From contig JAPOYQ010000812.1 of assembly GCA_026706505.1 (NCBI GenBank), forward strand, positions 1 to 11,125: a stretch of DNA of 11,125 nt, in the 5' to 3' direction. Source of the stretch: Gemmatimonadota bacterium (GTDB lineage Bacteria; Latescibacterota; UBA2968; UBA8231). Below the pieces are notes generated by a model, which worked only from the letters and a program-made list of their open reading frames with translations, ran no database searches and was not told the DNA's origin. Of this stretch, positions 1 through 6,525 are shown piece by piece. The first letter of the stretch is position 1; every line of letters begins with the position of its first letter. A program made the position numbers and the translations under genes.

Positions 1-1106
1 GGTACAACCTCATGTACACCGCTGTGCAGGAAGGCTGGATCGGCACGCTCAAGTTTTTATACGGGCCTTCGGGGGATGAACTCAAGCTGGTGTCCGGTGA
101 GGCCGCGGCCGCAGCAGCCGTGACAAAGGCCGGCCATGCCACCATGTCGGACTGGTTTTTCCAGATGGTCTTTGTGGCGACAACCGCTTCTATTGTATCG
201 GGCACGCTGGCCGAGCGGGTGAAGCTGTGGGCGTTTCTTGCTTTTACGGTAGTGTTGACCATAATTATCTACCCCATCGTCGGAGCTTGGACTTGGGGTG
301 GTGGCTGGCTGAGTGCCATGGGGTTTCAGGATTTCGCTGGCTCTACCATCGTGCATTCGACCGGAGGTTGGGCTGCGCTCGCCGGCGCACTCGTCGTCGG
401 GGCGCGGCACGGGAAATTTCGCGCCGACGGCAGCGTCAAGGCCACGGCACCTTCCAACATCCCGGCCGTGACTTTGGGCGTCTTCATTTTGTGGCTTGGG
501 TGGTTCGGTTTCAACGGCGGCTCGCAGCTCGCGCTGTCGAGCGCGCTCGATGCCGTCGCCATGAGCCATGTGCTCGTGAATACCAACCTTGCGGCAGCAG
601 CCGGCGTCATAGCTGCTCTCATCGTATCGCGGCCGATCTTAGGACGCATCGATCTGCTCGGCGTCCTCAACGGCGCGCTCGGCGGCCTCGTCTCCATTAC
701 GGCCGGACCAGATATCGTCGATCACCACTGGTCGCTCGTAATTGGTGCTATAGGCGGCGTGGTGTGCGTCGGCGCGATGAAGTTGTTGGAGGTCGTCAAG
801 CTAGACGACGTTGTCGGTGCGATTCCGGCCCACTTGTTCGCCGGCGTTTGGGGGACCTTGGCGGTCTGCATTGCAGCCGGTGGCAACTTTGGCGTCCAAC
901 TCATCGGGGTGTTGGCGGTGGGCGCGTTCGCGTTTGCGGCTTCGTGGCTCGCGTGGTTTGTTCTAGACAAGACAATGGGGGTGCGGGTGTCGCAAATCGT
1001 TGAAGAACTCGGCCAGGATACCGCAGAGCTCGGAATCGAAGCGTATCCTGAGTTTGTGCTCATGCCCGATCAGGACGACGTTGACCAAATTCGGAACAAT
1101 TCATAA
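1..1106 (+). CDS. amt: Ammonium transporter Amt (5' end outside window)
   Basis: Inner-membrane channel of the Amt/MEP/Rh family that takes up ammonium. The reading frame is already open at position 3, where it reads Y-N-L-M-Y, so the Met codon at 12 is internal and the N-terminal helices lie outside the window. Counting that Met as 1, the twin pore histidines are H115 (D-F-A-G-S-T-I-V-H-S) and H274 (I-P-A-H-L-F-A-G-V-W-G). Equivalents of E. coli AmtB F107 (F54), D160 (D107) and F215 (F167, in W-F-G-F-N-G-G) are also present. Several hydrophobic helices follow one another. The C-terminal tail carries the family motif R-V-S-x(3)-E-E-L-G-x-D-x-A-E-L-G-I-E-A-Y-P-E-F, which in this family contacts neighbouring subunits and PII proteins. 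No glnK is visible in the window. The STAS gene follows 45 nt later on the same strand. The family call is firm; a pure sensor role cannot be excluded. Confidence 0.95.
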   Translation, partial: YNLMYTAVQEGWIGTLKFLYGPSGDELKLVSGEAAAAAAVTKAGHATMSDWFFQMVFVATTASIVSGTLAERVKLWAFLAFTVVLTIIIYPIVGAWTWGGGWLSAMGFQDFAGSTIVHSTGGWAALAGALVVGARHGKFRADGSVKATAPSNIPAVTLGVFILWLGWFGFNGGSQLALSSALDAVAMSHVLVNTNLAAAAGVIAALIVSRPILGRIDLLGVLNGALGGLVSITAGPDIVDHHWSLVIGAIGGVVCVGAMKLLEVVKLDDVVGAIPAHLFAGVWGTLAVCIAAGGNFGVQLIGVLAVGAFAFAASWLAWFVLDKTMGVRVSQIVEELGQDTAELGIEAYPEFVLMPDQDDVDQIRNNS

Positions 1107-1141
1107 CCGGCTAGCAACTGGTGCATACCATTTAGAAAGGT

Positions 1142-1146
1142 AGGAG
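1142..1146 (+). promoter_or_regulatory. Ribosome binding site of the STAS gene
   Basis: AGGAG lies 5 nt before the GTG at 1152. It fixes the non-ATG start and fits a second gene in the amt transcript. Confidence 0.75.
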
Positions 1147-1151
1147 ATCAA

Positions 1152-1481
1152 GTGAATACCGAACAGAAGGACGGCGTATTAATCGCCAAGCCCGAAGGCC
1201 GCATCGATGGGGTCAATGCCCGCGACTTCCACGAGGCCTTAAGCGAAGCGATTGGCACGGACAGCAACGCGGTGCTCGTGGATTTGGCGGCCATCAACTA
1301 CATCAGCAGTGCGGGCCTGCGGACGTTTCTGCTGATTGCCAAAACGCTCCAGCAGCGCAGTGCTCAGTTCGCGCTATGCTCGCTTTCGGAGCCGATACGG
1401 GAAATTTTCGAAATCAGCGGTTTTGACAAGATCATTGCGATCCACGCCTCCGAAGAAGAGGCACTCGCCGCACTGTCGTAA
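1152..1481 (+). CDS. STAS-domain anti-sigma factor antagonist (SpoIIAA/RsbV family)
   Basis: Small cytosolic STAS protein of 109 residues, the usual length for stand-alone anti-anti-sigma factors. It starts with GTG behind an AGGAG site. The signature is V-D-L-A-A-I-N-Y-I-S-S-A-G-L-R (residues 43-57). By alignment with SpoIIAA and RsbV, S53 is the expected phosphorylation site. The N-terminal E-G-R-I-D-G-V-N-A turn and the C-terminal S-E-P-I-R-E-I-F-E-I-S-G-F segment are typical of the family. In known systems the unphosphorylated form binds an RsbW-type kinase and frees its target, while phosphorylation at the serine switches it off. The matching kinase (4891-5313) and PP2C phosphatase (5310-6479) lie in the opposite-strand operon. 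The gene probably shares a transcript with amt. Its TAA stop directly abuts the kinase gene's TAA stop, so no room is left between them for a terminator. Confidence 0.94.
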   Translation: MNTEQKDGVLIAKPEGRIDGVNARDFHEALSEAIGTDSNAVLVDLAAINYISSAGLRTFLLIAKTLQQRSAQFALCSLSEPIREIFEISGFDKIIAIHASEEEALAALS

Positions 1482-3728
1482 TTAAACTGAAGAGGGCGTC
1501 GTCGTCGCGTCTGGATTGGCTTCGGCTGATTGCAGGGCTGACGGCCGCACCGCAGGCAGCTCGATGGTCATCTCGGTAAATTCTCCAGGCTCGGAGTGGA
1601 CCTTGATGGTGCCCCCGTGTTCGCGCACGATGTCGTTGGACAGCGCGAGCCCGAGCCCGGTTCCCTGATCGGTCGGCTTAGTCGTAAAGAATGGGTTGAA
1701 GATCTTGTCGACGACATCCGGCGGGATCCCCTTCCCATTGTCGCGGATGCGGACTTCGACTTGATCGGGTGTTCGCTGGGTGCTGATCCAGAGCGTGGGA
1801 ACGTAGTCGGATATCGTCTCTGGAGCGTTCCGTTTCTCGTTGGTGGCGTAGCAGGCATTGCTCACCATGTTTAGAAAGACGCGGGCCAAATCCTGCGGGA
1901 CCACGTCTAACTCCCCCACCTCCTCGTCTAACTCCTCCTTGATGTCGAGTTGAAAATCCGCATTGGTCGCTCGGGCGCTGTGGAAAGCGAGACGGGCGTG
2001 TTCTTCGAGCAGGGCGTTGATATCCGTGGCCCGTGCCTCGCCCGACCCTCGGCCCATCTGCAGCATGTCGCGGACAATGCGATTGGCGCGGTCGCCGTGG
2101 TGGCGGATGCGCCCGAGATTGTCGGTCAAGTCGCCCTTGATCTCGCTCATTAGATCGCGCTGCTCGTCGTTTATCTGTAGGCCTTCTTCTTCTAGTACCT
2201 CTTGCAATTCCTCTAACAGTTCCTCTGAAACCTCCGCGAAGTTCTTCACGAAGTTCAAGGGATTCTGGATTTCGTGCGCCACGCCCGCAGTGAGTTCGCC
2301 CAGTGCAGCTAGTTTTTCGCGCATGACGATCTGATCCTGCGCCTGCTGTAGGTCGGCAAGCACCGTTTCGAGCGTGGCATTTTTCTCTTCCAAGTCGGCG
2401 GCCAGCTTTTCCACCAAGTTGAGCCGCTGGGCCTCCAACGAGTTGTGGCGGAAGATTTCGAGGGCCGCGGCCATGTCTGCAACCTCGTCGCGCCCGGGCA
2501 TCTCGATCTTTGCCTCTAGGTCGCCTTCCGCCATCCGGCGCATTCGGTTCGACAGAAATTCGAGACGGCGCAGTAGCACCCGGCCGACGAGCAGCCAAGC
2601 GATCAGGATCGCTCCGGCGATGCCGACCGCGTTAATAGCGAGCAGGAGCTTGCGGCCAGTGAAGATGGCTTGGGTGGAGGTTTGCGTGGCCTCCTGCGCG
2701 CTCCCGCGGGCTGTGTTCACTAGCCCTTCGACCTCGGCGACTAGTTCAATGGACAAGTTGCGGTTGCGGTCGAGCAGTGTTCGTTGCTGTTCAACGACCT
2801 GGAGTTCCGAGGCGCGCAGAGCGAAGATCTTCTCGTCCCCTCGGCCCAAGTCGAACAGGCGATTAAAGGTCGGGTCGAGTTCGCTATGCAAGTAGGCGCG
2901 CTCGATGCGGAAGCCAACTTTGGGCGTCTGGCGGTCAAGTGTGCTGTGCAAGGGGCCTGCGCCGAGTGCGGCGAGTTTTCGTTCGATGCCGTCGACTGTG
3001 GAGTTGAAGCGCTCCTGTAAGGGCTCTAGCAGGCGCGCGTCCGACAGGTTGAAGGCACTGGCCAGCAGGCGCGTGGCCGTAGTGGTCCCTTCCTGCAACT
3101 CGGCCAGATCGCGATAGAGAGAAAGTTCGGCCTCTGAAAGGTGCTGGGCACGGGGTGCGGGCGGTTCGCCGAGGGTGCGGTAGCCGGTCATTGCGTAGAA
3201 TAGTTGATCGTCGATGGCCGGAGTCAAGATGCCGATCAGTTCGTTTTGCAGTGTCTCTAGGTTTTTTTGCAATCCACGGCTGCGATCTCTGAGTTCAAAG
3301 CGCTTGGACACCGAAGCCTCAATCGCGTTGATGTTGGCGATGAGGGTGTCGCCGTGGGCGCGAATCCGCGCGAAGCGTTGCTCGGCTGCGCCCTGCTGAG
3401 TCAGGGCGGCCAATTGCTTTTTAAAGTCGTCCCGCTCGGAGGCGACTTTGTCGGCGACCTCAACAAAGGCCATCTGCGTCTCGGCCGCTACCAAGCGCGG
3501 GGCTGCCGCGGCGAGGGTGCCGCTTTGTTGGGCGACCGCAAAAGCGGTGGCTATCTCTGGGACGGCCCGCTCGTTTACCTGTCTTTGGGCATCGCCGACT
3601 TGGTCGAAGGAAAACCAAGCCACCAAACTCGCGACCATGGTGAGGGCCACGGCCGTGCCGATGCCCATGTACAGATGAAAGGCGATGCGGTGGCGGGCTG
3701 CGAGCACGCGTTTCAATAGGGAGATCAT
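1482..3728 (-). CDS. Membrane sensor histidine kinase with large helical periplasmic domain (TorS-like)
   Basis: Sensor kinase of 748 residues. After a basic N-terminus there is a membrane helix at about 19-41, then a mostly helical periplasmic region of about 320 residues rich in E, A, L and R. A second membrane helix lies at about 361-385, followed by HAMP (about 385-437, ending G-R-D-E-V-A-D-M) and a coiled coil (about 440-475). The HisKA domain has H485 in A-H-E-I-Q-N-P-L-N-F. The HATPase has the N box around N620/N624, D-N-G-K-G-I from D663, F-F-T-T-K-P and G-T-G-L-G-L from G689. There is no receiver or HPt domain, so it should signal directly to a separate regulator, most likely D61 of the gene product at 5310-6479. 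Its ATG overlaps the binding-protein stop codon (ATGA). The layout of the periplasmic region and the paired binding protein recall TorS/TorT. That resemblance is inferred; the kinase call is certain. Confidence 0.95.
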   Translation of the reverse strand: MISLLKRVLAARHRIAFHLYMGIGTAVALTMVASLVAWFSFDQVGDAQRQVNERAVPEIATAFAVAQQSGTLAAAAPRLVAAETQMAFVEVADKVASERDDFKKQLAALTQQGAAEQRFARIRAHGDTLIANINAIEASVSKRFELRDRSRGLQKNLETLQNELIGILTPAIDDQLFYAMTGYRTLGEPPAPRAQHLSEAELSLYRDLAELQEGTTTATRLLASAFNLSDARLLEPLQERFNSTVDGIERKLAALGAGPLHSTLDRQTPKVGFRIERAYLHSELDPTFNRLFDLGRGDEKIFALRASELQVVEQQRTLLDRNRNLSIELVAEVEGLVNTARGSAQEATQTSTQAIFTGRKLLLAINAVGIAGAILIAWLLVGRVLLRRLEFLSNRMRRMAEGDLEAKIEMPGRDEVADMAAALEIFRHNSLEAQRLNLVEKLAADLEEKNATLETVLADLQQAQDQIVMREKLAALGELTAGVAHEIQNPLNFVKNFAEVSEELLEELQEVLEEEGLQINDEQRDLMSEIKGDLTDNLGRIRHHGDRANRIVRDMLQMGRGSGEARATDINALLEEHARLAFHSARATNADFQLDIKEELDEEVGELDVVPQDLARVFLNMVSNACYATNEKRNAPETISDYVPTLWISTQRTPDQVEVRIRDNGKGIPPDVVDKIFNPFFTTKPTDQGTGLGLALSNDIVREHGGTIKVHSEPGEFTEMTIELPAVRPSALQSAEANPDATTTPSSV

Positions 3729-4894
3729 GGCTTTATCGCGCTCTTCAAGGAGCGAATGGGTCGGTATTGGCCGTTGCTGTCGAGCACGGTGAGGAAGACC
3801 GCGTCCGAACCTTGATTGTCGCCATCTCCGTAGCGGAGCTCGAATCCCTCTAGATCGATGACATCGGCGCGGCGCAAGTTGTCTAATAGGCAGGCGCGGC
3901 TGACTGCTCGGCCGCAGCCAGTGAGGGCGGCGATGGCCAAGCGACCGGCTAGGTAGCCTTCGAACGAGACAAAGCTCGGCTCTGCTCGCGGGGCTTGAGC
4001 TGCGAGGGCACGGCGATACGAGCCGACGATGGCCGGCTCGGTGGCCGTTGGGAAGGGCACGACCTGTGAGACTAAAACCCCAGCGCCGGCAGGGCCGAGT
4101 TCCCGCGCCAATGCCTTACTGCCCACGAATGAGATGGTCACAAAGATGGGGTTGAAACTCGTCGTTTGCGCCCAGGCGATTAGGGTTGCGACCGGCTGGT
4201 AGGTCCCGACCAAGATCACGGCTTGGGGCTGGCCACTGCGCAGGTCGAGCAGGGCGGTCTTTACCGCCTTGGTGTTGCGCGGGTACACGCCGACCGCCAC
4301 GAGTGATAACTCGCGGCGCTCTAGCGCGCGCCGCACTCCGCGAAATCCCTCCCGGCCAAAGGAGTCGTCTTGGTACATTATGGCAATGCGCTCGATGCCC
4401 AAGTCGTCGGTCAGGCGGGCGACTATTTCCTCGGTTTCCTGATAGTAGGAGGCGCGCAGGTTGACCACGCCGCGCCACTTGGGGTCGCGGAGGAAACTAC
4501 TGCCTGTGAAGGGAGCGATGTAGGGGACGCCGGCGTCTTCGGCAATGGGAACGGCTGCGCGCGAGGTCGGGGTGCCGACGGCGCCGATCAGCGCGAAGAC
4601 CCGCTCGCCTTCGATCAACTGGCGGGTGTTGTCAATGGCGGCTTCCGGCTCGTACCCATCGTCGAGCGACACCAATTCGAGCCGGCGTCCGTGGACCCCG
4701 CCCTGCTCATTCACCTCCCGGAAGGCCGCCTGCATCCCGAGCCGCATGTTGCGGCCCAACTCTTGGGCTGACCCGCTAAAGGCGGCGGATTGGCCAAAGA
4801 GGATACTCCGGTCAGAGACGCCGGGCCGTTCCTCGCCAAGCGCAGCAGTCGCCACCAGCAACGCGGCTGCGCATCGGGCAAGTGCGTTGCTCAA
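3725..4894 (-). CDS. Periplasmic type I solute-binding protein (LivJ-like, Peripla_BP_6), probable sensor partner
   Basis: Secreted binding protein of 389 residues, normal for the LivJ/AmiC-like family. Residues 1-20 form a signal peptide (A-A-A-L-L-V-A-T-A-A-L-G) with no lipobox, since the only Cys there (C8) follows R. The mature part opens with I-L-F-G-Q-S-A-A-F-S-G-S-A and continues with G-M-Q-A-A-F-R-E-V-N-E-Q-G-G-V-H-G-R-R-L. It then has G-A-V-G-T-P-T-S and V-P-Y-I-A-P-F-T-G-S, all typical of the ligand cleft in branched-chain amino acid and amide binders. C327 and C335 could form a disulfide. The start is TTG at 4894, which gives a complete signal peptide and has a strong ribosome site. 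It overlaps the anti-sigma stop as TTGA. No permease or ATPase gene is nearby and the histidine kinase gene overlaps its 3' end, so a receptor role is more likely than transport. The ligand is unknown; amino acids or amides are the family's usual ligands. Confidence 0.92.
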   Translation of the reverse strand: MSNALARCAAALLVATAALGEERPGVSDRSILFGQSAAFSGSAQELGRNMRLGMQAAFREVNEQGGVHGRRLELVSLDDGYEPEAAIDNTRQLIEGERVFALIGAVGTPTSRAAVPIAEDAGVPYIAPFTGSSFLRDPKWRGVVNLRASYYQETEEIVARLTDDLGIERIAIMYQDDSFGREGFRGVRRALERRELSLVAVGVYPRNTKAVKTALLDLRSGQPQAVILVGTYQPVATLIAWAQTTSFNPIFVTISFVGSKALARELGPAGAGVLVSQVVPFPTATEPAIVGSYRRALAAQAPRAEPSFVSFEGYLAGRLAIAALTGCGRAVSRACLLDNLRRADVIDLEGFELRYGDGDNQGSDAVFLTVLDSNGQYRPIRSLKSAIKP

Positions 4895-5313
4895 CTATCC
4901 CTCCGCTTGACCAAGGTCAGGCAGTTCTTGTCTTGCTGTCGCTGGTAGTGGACCTCGTCCATCATGGTGCGCACGAGGTAGATGCCCAGTCCCCCCACGG
5001 TGCGGTCTTCGACCTCGGCGTTCAAGTCCGGCTCTGGAGCGTCGACGAGCGGATTGAAGGCGTGGCCGTCGTCCTCGATCTCGATCGTGATCGTCTCGTC
5101 CTCTGAGGAAATGACGATCTTGATTTCGTGGGCTTTGTCGTCGTCGTGCCCGTAGTTGACGATGTTGACCCCCAATTCCTCGACGGCCAGCCCGATCTGA
5201 AAGGTGACGTCTGGGGACCAGTTTTCTTCCTCTGCAAGCGCCTCAATAGCGGCGTTGACCTTGTGCAGTTCGTCCAGTTCAGTCGCTATGCGCAGCGATT
5301 TCTGAGCGCTCAT
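4891..5313 (-). CDS. Anti-sigma factor serine kinase (RsbW/SpoIIAB-type HATPase)
   Basis: Cytosolic GHKL-fold protein of 140 residues, the standard length for SpoIIAB and RsbW. The N box is E-E-L-G-V-N-I-V-N-Y-G-H, with E46 and N50 at the same positions as the catalytic Glu and Mg-binding Asn of SpoIIAB. The G1 box is D-D-G-H-A-F-N-P (81-88) and the G2 box is G-G-L-G-I-Y-L-V (107-114), followed by M-D-E-V-H-Y. Proteins of this family phosphorylate the STAS partner on serine and hold a sigma factor or another target when the partner is phosphorylated. The natural partner is the STAS protein at 1152-1481. The gene sits between the PP2C regulator (overlap ATGA) and the binding protein (overlap TTGA), so its translation is probably coupled to both. 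No sigma factor gene is in the window, so the output target is unknown and could be a non-sigma protein. Confidence 0.94.
   Translation of the reverse strand: MSAQKSLRIATELDELHKVNAAIEALAEEENWSPDVTFQIGLAVEELGVNIVNYGHDDDKAHEIKIVISSEDETITIEIEDDGHAFNPLVDAPEPDLNAEVEDRTVGGLGIYLVRTMMDEVHYQRQQDKNCLTLVKRRDS
4900..4904 (-). promoter_or_regulatory. Ribosome binding site supporting the TTG start of the binding protein
   Basis: On the minus strand GGAGG lies 5 nt before the TTG at 4894, inside the end of the anti-sigma gene. It supports this rare start over later in-frame codons, which would cut into the signal peptide. Confidence 0.7.
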
Positions 5314-6479
5314 TGGTCTGTCTCGCTGCGGCGAAGCGTCAGGCAGGTGACGTCGTCAAATTGGGGGGCATCGCCGGCAAAGGCCTCGACCGCCGCAAAA
5401 ACCGCCTCGTTGGTAGCGTGGGCGTCCATAGGTGTCCCGTCGGTGAAAATCTCGCACAGGCGCTCTAGCTCGAACTGGTCGCCTTGGTCGTTTTCGGCCT
5501 CGGTGACGCCGTCGGTGTACAAGACGACGCGGTCGCCGGGCTGCAGGAATATCGAGCTTTCTTCGTAGGCGAAATCTGGTACCACGCCTAGCGCTACTCC
5601 GCCGGTCGGCGGAATCACGGTCGAGCTGCCGTCGGCGTGGACCACCAGCGGGGTATTGTGCCCGCCATTGGCATAGGCCAACTGACCGGTTTCTGGGTCG
5701 AAGGTCGCGTAAAAGACGGTCACGAACATGGCGGCGTCGTTTTCTTCTTGCAGCAGTTGATTTACTTCGCTCAATACCTTACCCGGCGAATCGAGGCCGA
5801 TGGCCGAGCCCTTTAGCAGGGTGCGGCTCGACATCATAAACAGGGCCGCGGGTACGCCTTTGTCCGAAACATCGGCGACTACGAGGCCAATGCGGCCGTC
5901 TTCGAGGGACAAGACGTCGAAGAAGTCGCCACCGACGTCGCGTGCGGGCTTCATGCTGCCGAAGATCTCAAAGCCCGACCCGGTGGGAAAACTGGTGGGC
6001 AAGATGGACTGCTGCATCTTGTTGGCCACGCTGAGTTCGTTTTGCAGGGCGACCAGTTTGTCGCGCGACTCCAGCGCCTCGCGCCACAGCTCTAGATGGT
6101 GCAAGGTCCGCTGGATGGTCACCTTCATGTCCTCGAAGTCGATGGGCTTGGTGATGAAGTCAAACGCGCCTCGGTTCATGGCCGTGCGAATGTTCTTCAT
6201 ATCGCCGTACGCCGAGACGATGACCGAGCGGATGTTGGGGTCCACCTTGGGGATTTGCTCTAACAAGGTGAGCCCGTCCATCCGGGGCATGTTGATATCC
6301 GAGAGCACCATGTCGATGTCTTGCTCTTCGCTTAGCACCCCTACGGCTTCAACGCAGTTATCGACGACCCTCAACCCGTACTGGCACGAGCGAATTTCGC
6401 GGCGCATGCGCTGCCGTACTAGGTGCTCTAAATCTGGCTCGTCGTCGACGACGAGGATCTTGGGTCGTATTATTGCCAT
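5310..6479 (-). CDS. Response regulator with C-terminal PP2C (SpoIIE/RsbU-type) phosphatase
   Basis: Cytosolic protein of 389 residues. The receiver domain (about 7-125) has acidic residues D12/D13, phospho-acceptor D61 (L-S-D-I-N-M-P), S89 in V-S-A-Y and K111 in I-T-K-P-I-D, so it looks fully functional. A coiled-coil linker (about 127-160) ends in the family's M-Q-Q-S-I-L-P motif. The PP2C domain (about 160-384) has metal-binding residues D185 (D-V-G-G-D-F-F-D), D203 (A-D-V-S-D-K-G-V), D323 (L-Y-T-D-G-V-T-E-A) and D375/D376 (F-D-D-V-T). Homologues dephosphorylate STAS proteins when the receiver is activated, which makes this the switch between the histidine kinase and the partner-switching pair. 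It is the first gene of the tightly overlapping four-gene set. A purine-rich stretch (GGGGAAAGAG) precedes the ATG. The nearest characterised relatives in architecture are RssB-like and HsbR-type regulators; this one lacks their extra kinase domain, which is supplied by the next gene. Confidence 0.96.
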   Translation of the reverse strand: MAIIRPKILVVDDEPDLEHLVRQRMRREIRSCQYGLRVVDNCVEAVGVLSEEQDIDMVLSDINMPRMDGLTLLEQIPKVDPNIRSVIVSAYGDMKNIRTAMNRGAFDFITKPIDFEDMKVTIQRTLHHLELWREALESRDKLVALQNELSVANKMQQSILPTSFPTGSGFEIFGSMKPARDVGGDFFDVLSLEDGRIGLVVADVSDKGVPAALFMMSSRTLLKGSAIGLDSPGKVLSEVNQLLQEENDAAMFVTVFYATFDPETGQLAYANGGHNTPLVVHADGSSTVIPPTGGVALGVVPDFAYEESSIFLQPGDRVVLYTDGVTEAENDQGDQFELERLCEIFTDGTPMDAHATNEAVFAAVEAFAGDAPQFDDVTCLTLRRSETDQ

Positions 6480-6525
6480 TTCTCTTTCCCCAAGTTTGGG
6501 TTAGCCTAACGCGGCTGTCAAACGG

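Noticed and set aside
1..60. amt as a truncated pseudogene
   Set aside because: The frame is open to the window edge with proper Amt sequence before the first Met, so the missing part is simply outside the window.
227..1003. Second plus-strand open frame inside amt
   Set aside because: It is an arginine-rich shadow of the Amt frame, which keeps all pore residues and membrane helices.
1107..1151. TGGT-GCAT-ACCA hairpin between amt and the STAS gene as a terminator
   Set aside because: It has a four-base-pair stem with no T-run, and the next gene follows at once with a ribosome site.
1678..2598. Minus-strand open frame of 306 codons inside the histidine kinase gene
   Set aside because: It is a frame-shifted reading of the kinase with low-complexity R/G/P-rich sequence and none of the kinase motifs, which are intact in the other frame.
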